Below are positions 27,426 through 36,810 of a stretch of DNA of 64,000 bases, one piece after another. The stretch is taken from assembly GCF_002278135.3 (NCBI RefSeq), contig NZ_CP029425.2:62001-126000 (forward strand), read 5' to 3'. The DNA is from Bradyrhizobium ottawaense (GTDB taxonomy: Bacteria > Pseudomonadota > Alphaproteobacteria > Rhizobiales > Xanthobacteraceae). The position numbers were made by a program, and so were the translations under genes. The notes under the pieces are model-generated. The model searched no databases. It saw only the letters and a program-made list of their open reading frames with translations, and was not told the origin of the DNA. Each line of letters opens with the position of its first letter. The first letter of the stretch is position 1.

Positions 27426-27448
27426 GGACCGGCCCCGAACGCGGTGCC

Positions 27449-27536
27449 GTAGGGTGGGCAAAGGCGCCCTTGCGCCGTGCCCACCATCTCTCTCGATGGC
27501 AAAATGGGTGGGCACGCTTCGCTTTGCCCACCCTAC
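27449..27536. repeat. Dispersed palindromic repeat, family A copy 2
   Basis: Outer arms gtagggtgggcaaag and ctttgcccaccctac are perfect inverted copies, with inner arms tgcccaccat / atgggtgggca. It is related to 3638-3735. It lies in the 214-base gap between the murU-like gene and addB. Confidence 0.85.
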
Positions 27537-27639
27537 AAGACCTGTCAGGCCTCGCGAAGAGCGGGGACGACTTCCCCCCGCCCCATGACCATTCGACCTC
27601 GCCTCCCTATATTGCCTGATCCTTCGAATCAGGCGATCC

Positions 27640-30600
27640 ATGCGCGTCTTCAGCGTTCCCCTCTCAGTTCCATTCCTGCGCACGATCGTCGCGAGCCTGC
27701 TCGACGGACGGCTGGTCGAGGGATTCGAGGCGCGCAAGGAACCGGCGCGGCTGGCGGATGCCACGCTGTATCTGCCGACAAGGCGCGCGATGCGCGTGGT
27801 CCGCGAGATCTTCCTCGACGAGATGAAAGCGGACGCCGTGGTGCTGCCGCGCATCGTCGCGCTCGGCGACATCGACGAGGATGAGCTCGCCTTCGCCGAC
27901 GAGGGCGAGCAGTTCTCCGGCGCAACGCCGCTCGACATTCCGCCGCGGCTTGGCGAGCTCGAACGACGGCTGACGCTGGCGCAACTGGTCGCGGCCTGGG
28001 CCAAGGGCCCGGTGCTGTCGCCGCTGGTGGTCGGCGGGCCCGCCTCGACGCTGGCGCTCGCCGGCGACCTCGCGCGCCTGATCGACGACATGGTGACGCG
28101 CGGCGTCGACTGGAGCGCGCTCGACGGTCTCGTACCTGACAACCTCGACCGTTACTGGCAGCACTCGCTCGAATTTTTGCGGATCGCGCGGATCGCCTGG
28201 CCCGGTCATCTCGCCGAGATCAACCGGATCGAGCCCGCGGCGCGGCGCGATCTCCTGATCGCGGCGGAGGCCAGACGGCTGACCGCGCATCCGAACGGGC
28301 CGGTCATCGCGGCGGGTTCGACCGGCTCGATGCCGGCCACAGCAAAATTTCTGCACGCAGTCGCATCGCTGCCGCATGGCGCAGTGGTGCTGCCGGGCCT
28401 CGACACCGATCTCGACGACGGCGCCTGGCGGAGCATCGGCGGCGTGCGCGACTCGCTGGGCAAGTTCGCAGAGCATCCGGCGTCGAACCATCCGCAATAT
28501 GCCATGCACGCGCTGCTGGATCGTTTTGGCATCAAGCGCAGCGACGTCGAGATTCTCCAGCCGCCAGCGGACGGCGGCCGCGATCTGCTCGCCTCCGAAT
28601 CGATGCGGCCGTCGGCCAAGACGGAAGTCTGGCACGACCGGCTGAAGCAGCCGGATGTCGCAGCGAAGATCTTGGGCGGCATGAAAAGCCTCGCCGTCGT
28701 CGAAGCCCCCAATCCGGAGATGGAAGCGCTCGCCATTGCCATCGCCATGCGCGAAGCACGGCATCTCGACAAATCGGCAGCGCTGGTGACGCCGGACCGC
28801 GCGCTGGCGCGGCGGGTGATGGCTGCGCTGACCCGATGGGATCTCGCCTTCGACGATTCCGGCGGTGACGTGCTGATGGAAACATCCGCCGGCGTCTTTG
28901 CCCGGCTCACTGCGGAAGCGGCGACCAAGGGACTGGAGCCGCCAACGCTGCTGGCCATGCTGAAGCATCCGCTGTGCCGGCTCGGCCGGCTGCCTGGCGC
29001 GTGGAAGGCGGCGATCGAAGATCTCGAGCTTGCAGTCCTACGCGGCACGCGTCCGCCTGCCGGCACCGGCGGCCTGCTGCGCGAATTCAACCGCTTTCGC
29101 AACGAGCTGACAAAGCTGTGGCGCAGCGAGGTCTCCGCGCTTCACAAGGCCGAGCCCCGTGCGCATCTCAAGGCCGAAAACATCGACCGCATCCAGACGC
29201 TGATCGACACCTTGCAGAAGGCGCTGGCACCGATCGAGAGTCTGGCGTCGGCAAAGCCGTTCGACTTCGCCGAGCTTGCCCACCGGCATCGCGAGATCAT
29301 CATCGAGCTGTCGCGCGACGAGCAGGGCATCCCGCTCGCCTTCGAGGAGCGCGAAGGCCTCGCGCTCGCCGGCGCCTTCGACGATCTCCTGCGCGGCGGC
29401 ACGATCAGCGGACTGATGGTGACGCTGCCTGATTATGCCGACGTCTTCCAGACCGCTCTCAGCGATCGCGCCGTGAGGCGGCGAGACAAGCCGGGCGCGC
29501 GGCTGCAGATCTACGGCCCGCTGGAATCGCGCCTGATGCAAGCCGACCGCGTCATAGTCGGCGGACTGATCGAGGGGGTTTGGCCACCGGCGCCGCGCAT
29601 CGACCCCTGGCTGAGCCGGCCGATGCGGCACGAGCTCGGTCTCGATCTGCCGGAGCGCCGCATCGGCCTCTCCGCCCACGATTTTGCCCAGCTGCTCGGT
29701 GGCGACGAGGTGATCCTCACCCATTCCGCCAAGGCCGGCGGCGCGCCGGCGGTGGCTTCGCGCTTCCTGCATCGGTTGGAGGCGGTTGCGGGCGACGATC
29801 ATTGGAAGGCGGCCGTTCGCGCCGGCGAGAAATACCTGCAGTTCGCGGGCGCGCTCGACCAGCCGGACGAGGTCAGGCCAATCAAGCAGCCCGAGCCGCG
29901 GCCGCCGCGCGCGACGCGGCCGCTCAGGATGTCGGTGACCGCGATCGAAGACTGGCTGCGCGATCCCTACACGATCTACGCCAAACACATTTTGCGGCTC
30001 GATGCGCTCGATCCCGTCGACATGCCGCTGTCGGCCGCCGACCGCGGCTCGGCGATTCATGATGCGATCGGCGAGTTCACCGAGAGCTATGCCGCGCGTC
30101 TGCCCGACGATCCCGCGCGCGTGCTGCGCACGATCGGCGAGAAATATTTCGCGCCGCTGATGGAGCGACCCGAAGCGCGGGCGCTGTGGTGGCCGCGCTT
30201 CCAGCGCATCGCGCGCTGGTTCGGCGAATGGGAGACCGCCCGCCGCGACGCGATCGAGGCCATCGTCGCGGAGACGCGCGGCGAGATTTCAATCATGCTC
30301 GACAGCGCGCGCAGCTTCCGCCTTTCGGCACGCGCCGACCGCATCGAGCGGCGCCAGGGCGGCGGCTACGCCATCCTCGACTACAAGACCGGACAGCCGC
30401 CGACCGGCAAGCAGGTCCGCATGGGCCTGTCGCCGCAGCTCACACTGGAGGCCGCGATCCTGCGCGAGGGTGGCTTTCCCGATATCGACGCCGGCGCGTC
30501 GGTGAGCCAGCTCGTCTATGTGCGCTTGAGCGGCAACAATCCGCCGGGCGAGGAGCGCATCCTCGAGCTCAAGTACAAACCCGGCGACGAGCCGCAGCCG

Positions 30601-30786
30601 CCGGACACAGCGGCCGCCGAAGCGCGCGCCAAGCTGGAGGCGCTGATCCGTGCCTTCGACGACGAGAACCAGCCCTACACCTCGCTGAACCTGCCGATGT
30701 GGTCCAATCGCTACGGTACCTATGACGATCTCGCCCGGATCAAGGAATGGTCCGCGGCCGGCGGTTTGGGGATCGAGGAATGGTGA
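27640..30786 (+). CDS. addB: Double-strand break repair protein AddB
   Basis: 1048 residues. Subunit of the AddAB helicase-nuclease that resects double-strand breaks for RecA loading. The N-terminus has an inactivated helicase-like fold without a clear Walker A. The C-terminal PD-(D/E)xK nuclease is visible: SVTAIEDWLRDPYTIYAKHIL, DRGSAIHDAIGEF, SARADRIERRQGGGYAILDYKTG and the following SPQLTLEAAIL. No cysteines occur in the last roughly 290 residues, so the iron-sulphur cluster of Firmicutes AddB is absent, as expected for alphaproteobacteria. addA starts inside its last codons. Confidence 0.95.
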   Translation: MRVFSVPLSVPFLRTIVASLLDGRLVEGFEARKEPARLADATLYLPTRRAMRVVREIFLDEMKADAVVLPRIVALGDIDEDELAFADEGEQFSGATPLDIPPRLGELERRLTLAQLVAAWAKGPVLSPLVVGGPASTLALAGDLARLIDDMVTRGVDWSALDGLVPDNLDRYWQHSLEFLRIARIAWPGHLAEINRIEPAARRDLLIAAEARRLTAHPNGPVIAAGSTGSMPATAKFLHAVASLPHGAVVLPGLDTDLDDGAWRSIGGVRDSLGKFAEHPASNHPQYAMHALLDRFGIKRSDVEILQPPADGGRDLLASESMRPSAKTEVWHDRLKQPDVAAKILGGMKSLAVVEAPNPEMEALAIAIAMREARHLDKSAALVTPDRALARRVMAALTRWDLAFDDSGGDVLMETSAGVFARLTAEAATKGLEPPTLLAMLKHPLCRLGRLPGAWKAAIEDLELAVLRGTRPPAGTGGLLREFNRFRNELTKLWRSEVSALHKAEPRAHLKAENIDRIQTLIDTLQKALAPIESLASAKPFDFAELAHRHREIIIELSRDEQGIPLAFEEREGLALAGAFDDLLRGGTISGLMVTLPDYADVFQTALSDRAVRRRDKPGARLQIYGPLESRLMQADRVIVGGLIEGVWPPAPRIDPWLSRPMRHELGLDLPERRIGLSAHDFAQLLGGDEVILTHSAKAGGAPAVASRFLHRLEAVAGDDHWKAAVRAGEKYLQFAGALDQPDEVRPIKQPEPRPPRATRPLRMSVTAIEDWLRDPYTIYAKHILRLDALDPVDMPLSAADRGSAIHDAIGEFTESYAARLPDDPARVLRTIGEKYFAPLMERPEARALWWPRFQRIARWFGEWETARRDAIEAIVAETRGEISIMLDSARSFRLSARADRIERRQGGGYAILDYKTGQPPTGKQVRMGLSPQLTLEAAILREGGFPDIDAGASVSQLVYVRLSGNNPPGEERILELKYKPGDEPQPPDTAAAEARAKLEALIRAFDDENQPYTSLNLPMWSNRYGTYDDLARIKEWSAAGGLGIEEW

Positions 30787-33700
30787 AGGCACCGCGCCCC
30801 ATCCCCGACGAGGTCCGCGCGCGGCAGGCGCGTGCGTCCGACCCAACTGCGTCGGCCTTCGTGTCGGCCAATGCCGGCTCGGGCAAGACGCATGTGCTGG
30901 TGCAGCGCGTGATCCGCCTGCTGCTGTCGGGCGTGCCGCCGGAGAAGATCCTCTGCATCACTTTCACAAAGGCCGCCGCCGCCAACATGGCCGAACGCGT
31001 GTTCACCACGCTTGGTCACTGGGTGACGCTGGATGATACCGGGCTCGACGCAGCGATCCGCGCTGTCGGCATCCCGCATCCCAGCGCAAAAATTCGGCGC
31101 GAAGCGAGAAAACTGTTCGCCTGCGCGCTGGAGACGCCGGGCGGGCTGAAGGTGCAGACTATCCACGCGCTGTGCACGCGCCTTCTCCAGCAGTTTCCGT
31201 TCGAGGCCAACGTTCCCGCGCGCTTCGCCGTGATCGACGAGCGCGACCAGACCGACATGATGGAGCGCGCCAATCTGAAGGTGCTGCTGGAGGCCGCGCG
31301 CGATCCGGAGAGCGTCACCGGTCGCGCATTGCTGACCGCGATGGCGAGCGCGGCCGACGTCACCTTCAAGGAGGTCGTGCGCGAAGCGTGCCTGAGCCGC
31401 GATCACTTCATGGCCTGGACGGATGAGGCCGGCAACGCCGAAGCCGCTGCTGCGCAGATGGCGGCGGCGCTGGGCGTCGATGCGAGCGATCGCATCGAGG
31501 ACGTCGAGACCGAGATTCTCGATGGACCCTATCTGCCGCGATCGCGCTGGGACGACATCGCCTTTGCGCTGGAAGACGGCAGCAAGTCCGACAACGACCA
31601 GGCCGGTCGGCTCCGCGAGGCCAAGGCGTTCTCCGGCAGCGCGCAGGTCGATGCCTATCTCTGCGTCTTCCTCACCGACGAAAAGCTGCCGCGCAAGGCG
31701 GTGCTGACCAAGAAGTTTGGCGAGCACAACCCGTCGGTCGCGCGCCTGTTCGAGAACGAGGCGCAGCGGGTCAGTGCATTGATCGAGAAGCGCCGGGCGG
31801 TCGCCATGCGTGACCGCACCGCGGCCCTGCTGCATATCGCCACCGCGGCCGCCGCCAACTACCGCCGCGAGAAGCAGGAGCGCGGGCTGCTCGACTACGA
31901 CGACCTCATCGACAAGACGCTGGCGATGCTGAACCGTGTGTCTTCAGGCTGGGTGCACTACAAGCTCGACCGCGGCGTGGACCATGTGCTGATCGACGAA
32001 GCGCAGGACACCAGCCCGCGGCAATGGGACATCGTCGCGCACATCATCTCCGAATTCACCGCCGGCGAAGGCGCGCGCGAAGGATTGAACCGCACGGTCT
32101 TCGCGGTCGGCGATGAGAAGCAGTCGATCTTCTCGTTCCAGGGTGCGGCGCCGCACGAGTTCGACGCGCGCCGGCGCGAGCTGCACCGCAAGTTCACCTC
32201 GGCGGGGCTGAAGTTCGATCCGGTCGCCTTCACCTATTCGTTCCGCTCGGGCGCTGCGATCCTGCACTCGGTCGACCACGTCTTCCGCGACCAGGAGATC
32301 TACAAGAGCATCCATTCGGTCGAGATCGGCCATCCCCTGCACAACGCGCTCGCCGATGCCGGTCCGAGCGTGATCGAGCTGTGGGATCTGGCTGTCGCCG
32401 ACGACCGCCAGGAGATCGAGGGCTGGCGCGCGCCGTTCGACGGCGTCGCTGTCACCAGCCCAGAAGTCAAGCTGGCGCGCCGCATCCAGGCCGAAATCAA
32501 GCGGCTGGTCGAGAGTGGCACGCTGACCGGGCACGAAGGCGAGCGCCGACCGCTGCGCTATGGCGACATGCTGATCCTGGTGCGCCGCCGCGGCAATGCC
32601 TTCGATGCCGTGATCCAGGCGCTGAAGCACGCTGGCGTTCCGGTGGCCGGCGCCGACAGGCTCAAGCTGACCGAGCACATCGCGATCATCGACCTGATGA
32701 ACCTCGCTGATGCCCTGCTGCTGCCGCAGGACGATCTCGCGCTGGCGGTGGCGCTGAAGAGCCCGCTGTTCGGTCTCGATGACGACGATCTGTTCCAGCT
32801 TGCCCCCGACCGCAAGGGATCGCTGCGCTGCGCACTCGGCGAGCATGCGAAGGGAAGCGAGAAGTTTGCGGCCGTGCTGCGGCGTCTGGAAGCCTGTGAG
32901 ACGCGCGCGCGCGAGGAAACGCCGTTTGCCTTCTACGCCTGGCTGTTAGGGGGCGACGGCGGCCGTGCGCGCATCCTGCGCCGGCTCGGGCATGAGGCCA
33001 ACGACGCGCTCGACGAATTCCTGGAGCTCGCGCTGAGCTGTGAGCGCAAGGCGCCGGCATCGCTGCAGGGCTTCATGGCCTGGCTGCGCTCGGCCGACAC
33101 CGAGGTGAAGCGCGACATGGAGATCTCGCGCGACGAGGTGCGGGTGATGACGGTGCATGGCGCCAAGGGCCTGGAGGCCTCGGTCGTATTCATGGTCGAC
33201 ACCACGTCGTCGCCCGCGGACTCGCAGCGGGTTCGGCTGATCCACGTGCCGCGCGGCAATGGCGGCGAGGTCGTGGTCTGGGCCGGCCGCAAGGCCGACG
33301 ACCCCAAGCCCGTCGCCGACGCGCGCAAGGCGATGCTCGAGGAGACCGAGGACGAATATCGCCGCCTGCTCTATGTTGCGATGACGCGCGCGGCCGATCG
33401 GCTGATCGTCGGCGGCTGCATGCCCGGCAATATGAGGACAGTCCGCAAGCTGAGCTGGTATGACCTGGTCGACACCGGGCTCAAAGGCTCGGGCCTAGAC
33501 AAGCAGACGATCGAGACGCCGCTCGGCAAGGTGACGCGATTCGCCCGGCCGGAGGACGTCGCCGCGCTGGGTATCCCGGCGGCGACCGTGGACCAGACGG
33601 TCGCGCTGCCGGCCTGGCTGCGAACGCCGGCGCCGCGCGAGATCGTTGACGACGACATGGTGCGTCCGTCCGGCCAGTCGGCTGAGGAAGGCCGCAGCGT

Positions 33701-34289
33701 GCGGACCGGCGAATCGGTGCGGTCCCGCGCGCTCGCACTGCAGCGCGGCACGCTGGTTCACCGTCTCCTGCAATCCCTGCCTGATATCGCCGCGGAGCGC
33801 CGGCGCGAGGCCGCGCTCGGCTTCATGGCGCGCAATGCCGCGGACTGGACGGAGGCCGACCGCGCCGCTTTGGCCGACAAGGTACTCGCCCTGCTCACTG
33901 AACCGCGCTTCGCGCCGGTCTTTGCCGCCGGCAGCCGGGCGGAAGTCGCCATCGCCGGCAGGCTGGAGCGGCCGGGCCGCGCCCCGGCATTGGTGTCGGG
34001 ACAGATCGACCGGCTGATCGTTCGTCCGGATGAGGTTTTGATCGTCGATTTCAAGACCAACCAGGCGGCGCCCAAGAACGCGGCCGCAGCGCCCGCCGCC
34101 TATGTCCGGCAGCTTGCGCTGTACCGGGCGGTGCTGGCGCGGCTTTATCCCCAAAAGCCCATCCGCGCCGTCCTGCTCTGGACCGAGGCCCTTGAATATA
34201 TGGAGATTTCAGCCCCCGCGCTGGACGCGGCGCTGGCATCCCTTCATCTCGGTGTGAGCGTCCTTGACCCGGCAAGGGGCCGTTCATAG
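30780..34289 (+). CDS. addA: Double-strand break repair helicase AddA
   Basis: 1169 residues from the ATG at 30780, which overlaps the addB stop by seven bases; the open frame begins at 30747. UvrD-type helicase motifs: Walker A SANAGSGKTHVLVQR, TFTKAAAANMAERV, VLIDEAQDTSPRQWDIV, GDEKQSIFSFQGA and VMTVHGAKGLEASVVF. The C-terminal nuclease carries LIVDFKTNQ and YVRQLALYRAVL. It drives unwinding and cuts one strand, with AddB cutting the other. Confidence 0.96.
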   Translation: MVKAPRPIPDEVRARQARASDPTASAFVSANAGSGKTHVLVQRVIRLLLSGVPPEKILCITFTKAAAANMAERVFTTLGHWVTLDDTGLDAAIRAVGIPHPSAKIRREARKLFACALETPGGLKVQTIHALCTRLLQQFPFEANVPARFAVIDERDQTDMMERANLKVLLEAARDPESVTGRALLTAMASAADVTFKEVVREACLSRDHFMAWTDEAGNAEAAAAQMAAALGVDASDRIEDVETEILDGPYLPRSRWDDIAFALEDGSKSDNDQAGRLREAKAFSGSAQVDAYLCVFLTDEKLPRKAVLTKKFGEHNPSVARLFENEAQRVSALIEKRRAVAMRDRTAALLHIATAAAANYRREKQERGLLDYDDLIDKTLAMLNRVSSGWVHYKLDRGVDHVLIDEAQDTSPRQWDIVAHIISEFTAGEGAREGLNRTVFAVGDEKQSIFSFQGAAPHEFDARRRELHRKFTSAGLKFDPVAFTYSFRSGAAILHSVDHVFRDQEIYKSIHSVEIGHPLHNALADAGPSVIELWDLAVADDRQEIEGWRAPFDGVAVTSPEVKLARRIQAEIKRLVESGTLTGHEGERRPLRYGDMLILVRRRGNAFDAVIQALKHAGVPVAGADRLKLTEHIAIIDLMNLADALLLPQDDLALAVALKSPLFGLDDDDLFQLAPDRKGSLRCALGEHAKGSEKFAAVLRRLEACETRAREETPFAFYAWLLGGDGGRARILRRLGHEANDALDEFLELALSCERKAPASLQGFMAWLRSADTEVKRDMEISRDEVRVMTVHGAKGLEASVVFMVDTTSSPADSQRVRLIHVPRGNGGEVVVWAGRKADDPKPVADARKAMLEETEDEYRRLLYVAMTRAADRLIVGGCMPGNMRTVRKLSWYDLVDTGLKGSGLDKQTIETPLGKVTRFARPEDVAALGIPAATVDQTVALPAWLRTPAPREIVDDDMVRPSGQSAEEGRSVRTGESVRSRALALQRGTLVHRLLQSLPDIAAERRREAALGFMARNAADWTEADRAALADKVLALLTEPRFAPVFAAGSRAEVAIAGRLERPGRAPALVSGQIDRLIVRPDEVLIVDFKTNQAAPKNAAAAPAAYVRQLALYRAVLARLYPQKPIRAVLLWTEALEYMEISAPALDAALASLHLGVSVLDPARGRS

Positions 34290-34356
34290 GTTGACGGCAT
34301 GATCCCAGGCGCGATTCCCATCCGCGCCGATTCTTTCAACCGAACGAGGTACTCCC

Positions 34357-34677
34357 ATGGCCGTTGGCAAGGTTTCTGACACCGATTTCGAAGCCGAAGT
34401 GCTCAAGGCGAACGGTCCTGTGGTCGTCGATTTCTGGGCTGAGTGGTGCGGCCCCTGCCGCATGATCGCGCCCGCCCTCGACGAGATCGCTGGCGCGATG
34501 GGCGACAAGGTCAAGATCGTGAAGCTCAACGTCGACGAGAGCCCCAAGACCGCGTCCAAGTATGGCGTGATGTCGATCCCGACGCTGATGATCTTCAAGG
34601 GCGGCGAGATGGCCTCCCGCCAGGTCGGCGCGGCGCCGAAGGCGAAGCTGCAGCAGTGGATCACCTCCGCGGTCTGA
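34357..34677 (+). CDS. trxA: Thioredoxin
   Basis: 106 residues. Active site WCGPCR within [18 protein letters not shown], buried Asp and cis-Pro in [11 protein letters not shown]. It is the general cytoplasmic dithiol donor for reductases. The start is preceded by AACGAGGTA. The order addB-addA-trxA is conserved in related bacteria. A clear hairpin terminator lies 28 bases past the stop. Confidence 0.97.
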   Translation: MAVGKVSDTDFEAEVLKANGPVVVDFWAEWCGPCRMIAPALDEIAGAMGDKVKIVKLNVDESPKTASKYGVMSIPTLMIFKGGEMASRQVGAAPKAKLQQWITSAV

Positions 34678-34704
34678 TCCGCCTGGCGCAAGTTTATTTT
34701 CGAC

Positions 34705-34731
34705 AACGGCCGGCGAAATGCCGGCCGTTTG
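34705..34731 (+). terminator. Rho-independent-like terminator of trxA
   Basis: aacggccggc-gaaat-gccggccgtt: a perfect 10-bp GC-rich stem with 5-base loop, followed by a short TTT. The ATG at 34718, the first in-frame start of the ligase gene, lies in the loop and is thus an unlikely start. Confidence 0.75.
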
Positions 34732-34771
34732 CGTTGACGGGACATGTCCAGCGTATGACGAGTCCCGACCC

Positions 34772-35830
34772 TTGCCTGCCCCTCCTGCAAAGCGCGCGCG
34801 AAAATCGACCTCTCTCGTTGCCATGGAGGCGCGGTCGGTCGACGAAATTCCACGCGGCAAGGAATGGCAATACGAGCCGAAATGGGATGGCTTTCGCTGC
34901 CTGCTGTCGCGCGACGGCAGTCATGTCGAACTGCGCTCGAAATCGGGCGAGGACCTCGCGCGCTATTTCCCGGAAGTCGTCGCCGCGGCGCTGAAGCTGA
35001 AAGCCGACCGTTTCACGCTCGACGGCGAGATCGTCGTACCGCACGGCAAGAGCTTCTCGTTCGACGCACTGCTGCAACGGATTCATCCCGCCGCAAGCCG
35101 TGTGAAAAAGCTCTCGCAGGACACGCCGGCGCTCTATCTCACCTTCGATCTGCTCGCGACGGTAAAACAGAAGCAGCTTGCCGGAAGGCCGCTGAGCGAA
35201 CGGCGGCCGGCGCTGGAGGCTTTTGCGAAGGCCCATCTGAAGGGCGGCCTCTTCCGCCTGTCGCCGGCGACGACGAGCTTCGCCACGGCGAAAAAGTGGC
35301 TGGCGCAATCCGGTGGCGGCTCGGACGGCGTCATCGCCAAGCGCGTCGACCTGCCTTATCAGGCCGGAAATCGCGACGGCATGCAGAAGATCAAGAAATT
35401 TCGCAGCGCCGATTGCGTGGTCGGCGGCTTCCGCTACGCCACCAACAAGATCGCCGGGCGAAAGGTGGTCGGCTCGTTGCTGCTCGGGCTCTACGACGAT
35501 GGTGGCTTGCTGCATCATGTCGGCTTCACATCCGCGATCAAGGCAGAGCAGAAGCCCGCGCTGACCGACCGGGTGGAGGCGCTGACCGCAGAACCCGGCT
35601 TCACCGGCAACGCGCCGGGCGGACAGAGCCGCTGGTCCACCGAGCGCTCGGCAAAATGGTGTCCGCTGAGACCGAAGCTGGTGATCGAAGTCTGCTACGA
35701 CCATTTCAGCGGCGAACGCTTCCGCCACGGCACCTCGATCCTGCGCTGGCGCCCCGACAAGGCGCCGCGGCAATGCAGCTTCGAGCAACTGAAGCAGAAG
35801 GTGGCCGATCCGATGAAGCTGCTGAGGTGA
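34772..35830 (+). CDS. Stand-alone ATP-dependent DNA ligase (LigC/LigD-ligase type)
   Basis: About 352 residues from the TTG at 34772; the ATG at 34823 is an alternative, while the ATG at 34718 falls in the trxA terminator loop. Adenylation motif I with the catalytic Lys is YEPKWDGFR; motif III FTLDGEIVV, motif IV SDGVIAKR and motif V QKIKKFR follow. The OB domain ends HGTSILRWRPDKAPRQCSF. It lacks the polymerase and nuclease domains of LigD. No ku gene is adjacent. Likely joins nicks in repair, possibly end joining. Confidence 0.88.
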   Translation: MPAPPAKRARKSTSLVAMEARSVDEIPRGKEWQYEPKWDGFRCLLSRDGSHVELRSKSGEDLARYFPEVVAAALKLKADRFTLDGEIVVPHGKSFSFDALLQRIHPAASRVKKLSQDTPALYLTFDLLATVKQKQLAGRPLSERRPALEAFAKAHLKGGLFRLSPATTSFATAKKWLAQSGGGSDGVIAKRVDLPYQAGNRDGMQKIKKFRSADCVVGGFRYATNKIAGRKVVGSLLLGLYDDGGLLHHVGFTSAIKAEQKPALTDRVEALTAEPGFTGNAPGGQSRWSTERSAKWCPLRPKLVIEVCYDHFSGERFRHGTSILRWRPDKAPRQCSFEQLKQKVADPMKLLR

Positions 35831-35839
35831 GTCGGTCTA

Positions 35840-35925
35840 GTGCAGAGCCGGGGCCCAGAAGCCGCGAGTCTGGGTCCCGGCTCTGCGGAGCAGCGCTTTG
35901 CGCTGCACCGCGTCCGGGACACGGG
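35840..35925. repeat. Dispersed palindromic repeat, family C copy 2
   Basis: Inverted blocks tgcagagccggggccc and gggtcccggctctgc, with the terminal gcgtccgggacacgg; related to 14635-14776 and 36684-36805. It fills the gap between the convergent ligase and phosphoesterase genes. Confidence 0.75.
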
Positions 35926-35930
35926 AGGAT

Positions 35931-36677
35931 TTACCTGAGCCATCCGGTCGCGATCGCCTGCGCCAGTTCGGGCTGCCCATTGCGCCGCGCCAGCGCCGCC
36001 ATCGCCTCGTGATCATACGCGACGTGGCGGAATGTCACCTGCCAGGCACCATCAGCCAGCTCGAGGATCGCGTAGCGCGCATGCGGCGTGCCAGCTTCGA
36101 CTACATGCGGATAGGGATGCTTGTCGCGATACCCAGGACTGCCGACGCTGCCGGGATTGACGATCAGCCGGCCGTCACGCAAGCGCACGGCGCGGGCGAG
36201 ATGAGTGTGGGCGCAGAGGATCAGGGATTGCGTGAGCCCAAGCGCGAATTGCTCGATGCGGTCGAGCGGCGACAGCGCCACCGCGCCCTCCGGGTGCACC
36301 ATGTCGAGCCAATAAACTTCGTCGTTATCGGGCGTCGCGTGGCAGAGGAACACCTGCTCACGAAATACCCGCGTCATCGGCTGCGCCCGCAGCCAGTCCA
36401 GTTGCGCCGTATCAAGCGCTGCGTGCGCGGGACGATCCCACGAGCCCATTTTCTCCGGCGGACGATCCAGCAGATAGCGGTCGTGATTGCCGAGCACGTG
36501 CACGGCGTCGAGCTGCATCAGGATCTCGATGGTGCGGCGCGCATCAAGCGGGCCGCTCAGCATGTCGCCGAGATTGACGATGTCGGTGATGTCATGCGCG
36601 CGTATGTCGGCGAGCACCGCCTCCAGCGCGAGATAGTTTCCGTGAACGTCGGCAATCGCGGCGAAACGCATTGGCAT
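35931..36677 (-). CDS. Calcineurin-like metallophosphoesterase
   Basis: 248 residues. Metal-binding motifs in order: AAIADVHGNYLALEAVL (DxH), IVNLGDMLSGP (GD), VLGNHDRYLL (GNHD), FLCHATP and CAHTHLARAV, with IVNPGSVGSPGYRDK after. This is the YfcE/DUF2436-like cytoplasmic two-metal phosphodiesterase group; the substrate is unknown. It is bounded on both sides by family C repeats, which suggests a self-contained transcription unit. Met at 36671 is an alternative start. Confidence 0.87.
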   Translation of the reverse strand: MPMRFAAIADVHGNYLALEAVLADIRAHDITDIVNLGDMLSGPLDARRTIEILMQLDAVHVLGNHDRYLLDRPPEKMGSWDRPAHAALDTAQLDWLRAQPMTRVFREQVFLCHATPDNDEVYWLDMVHPEGAVALSPLDRIEQFALGLTQSLILCAHTHLARAVRLRDGRLIVNPGSVGSPGYRDKHPYPHVVEAGTPHARYAILELADGAWQVTFRHVAYDHEAMAALARRNGQPELAQAIATGWLR

Positions 36678-36683
36678 TTCTCA

Positions 36684-36805
36684 CTCTCGTGCCCCGGACG
36701 CAGCGCAGCGCTGCTTCAGCGATGCGCTGCAGAGCCGGGGCCCATGCGGCCCTGGGTCCCGGCTCTGCGCAGCAGCGTTGCACGCTGCACCGCGTCCGGG
36801 ACAAG
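36684..36805. repeat. Dispersed palindromic repeat, family C copy 3
   Basis: Begins ctcgtgccccggacgcagcg, has inner inverted blocks gcagagccggggccc / gggtcccggctctgc, and ends gcgtccgggacaagag. Related to copies 1 and 2. It lies between folC and the phosphoesterase gene. Confidence 0.78.
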
Positions 36806-36810
36806 AGAAA

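Noticed and set aside
27664..28968. Long minus-strand frame opposite addB
   Set aside because: No recognisable domain, biased composition, no ribosome site; addB is certain on the other strand.
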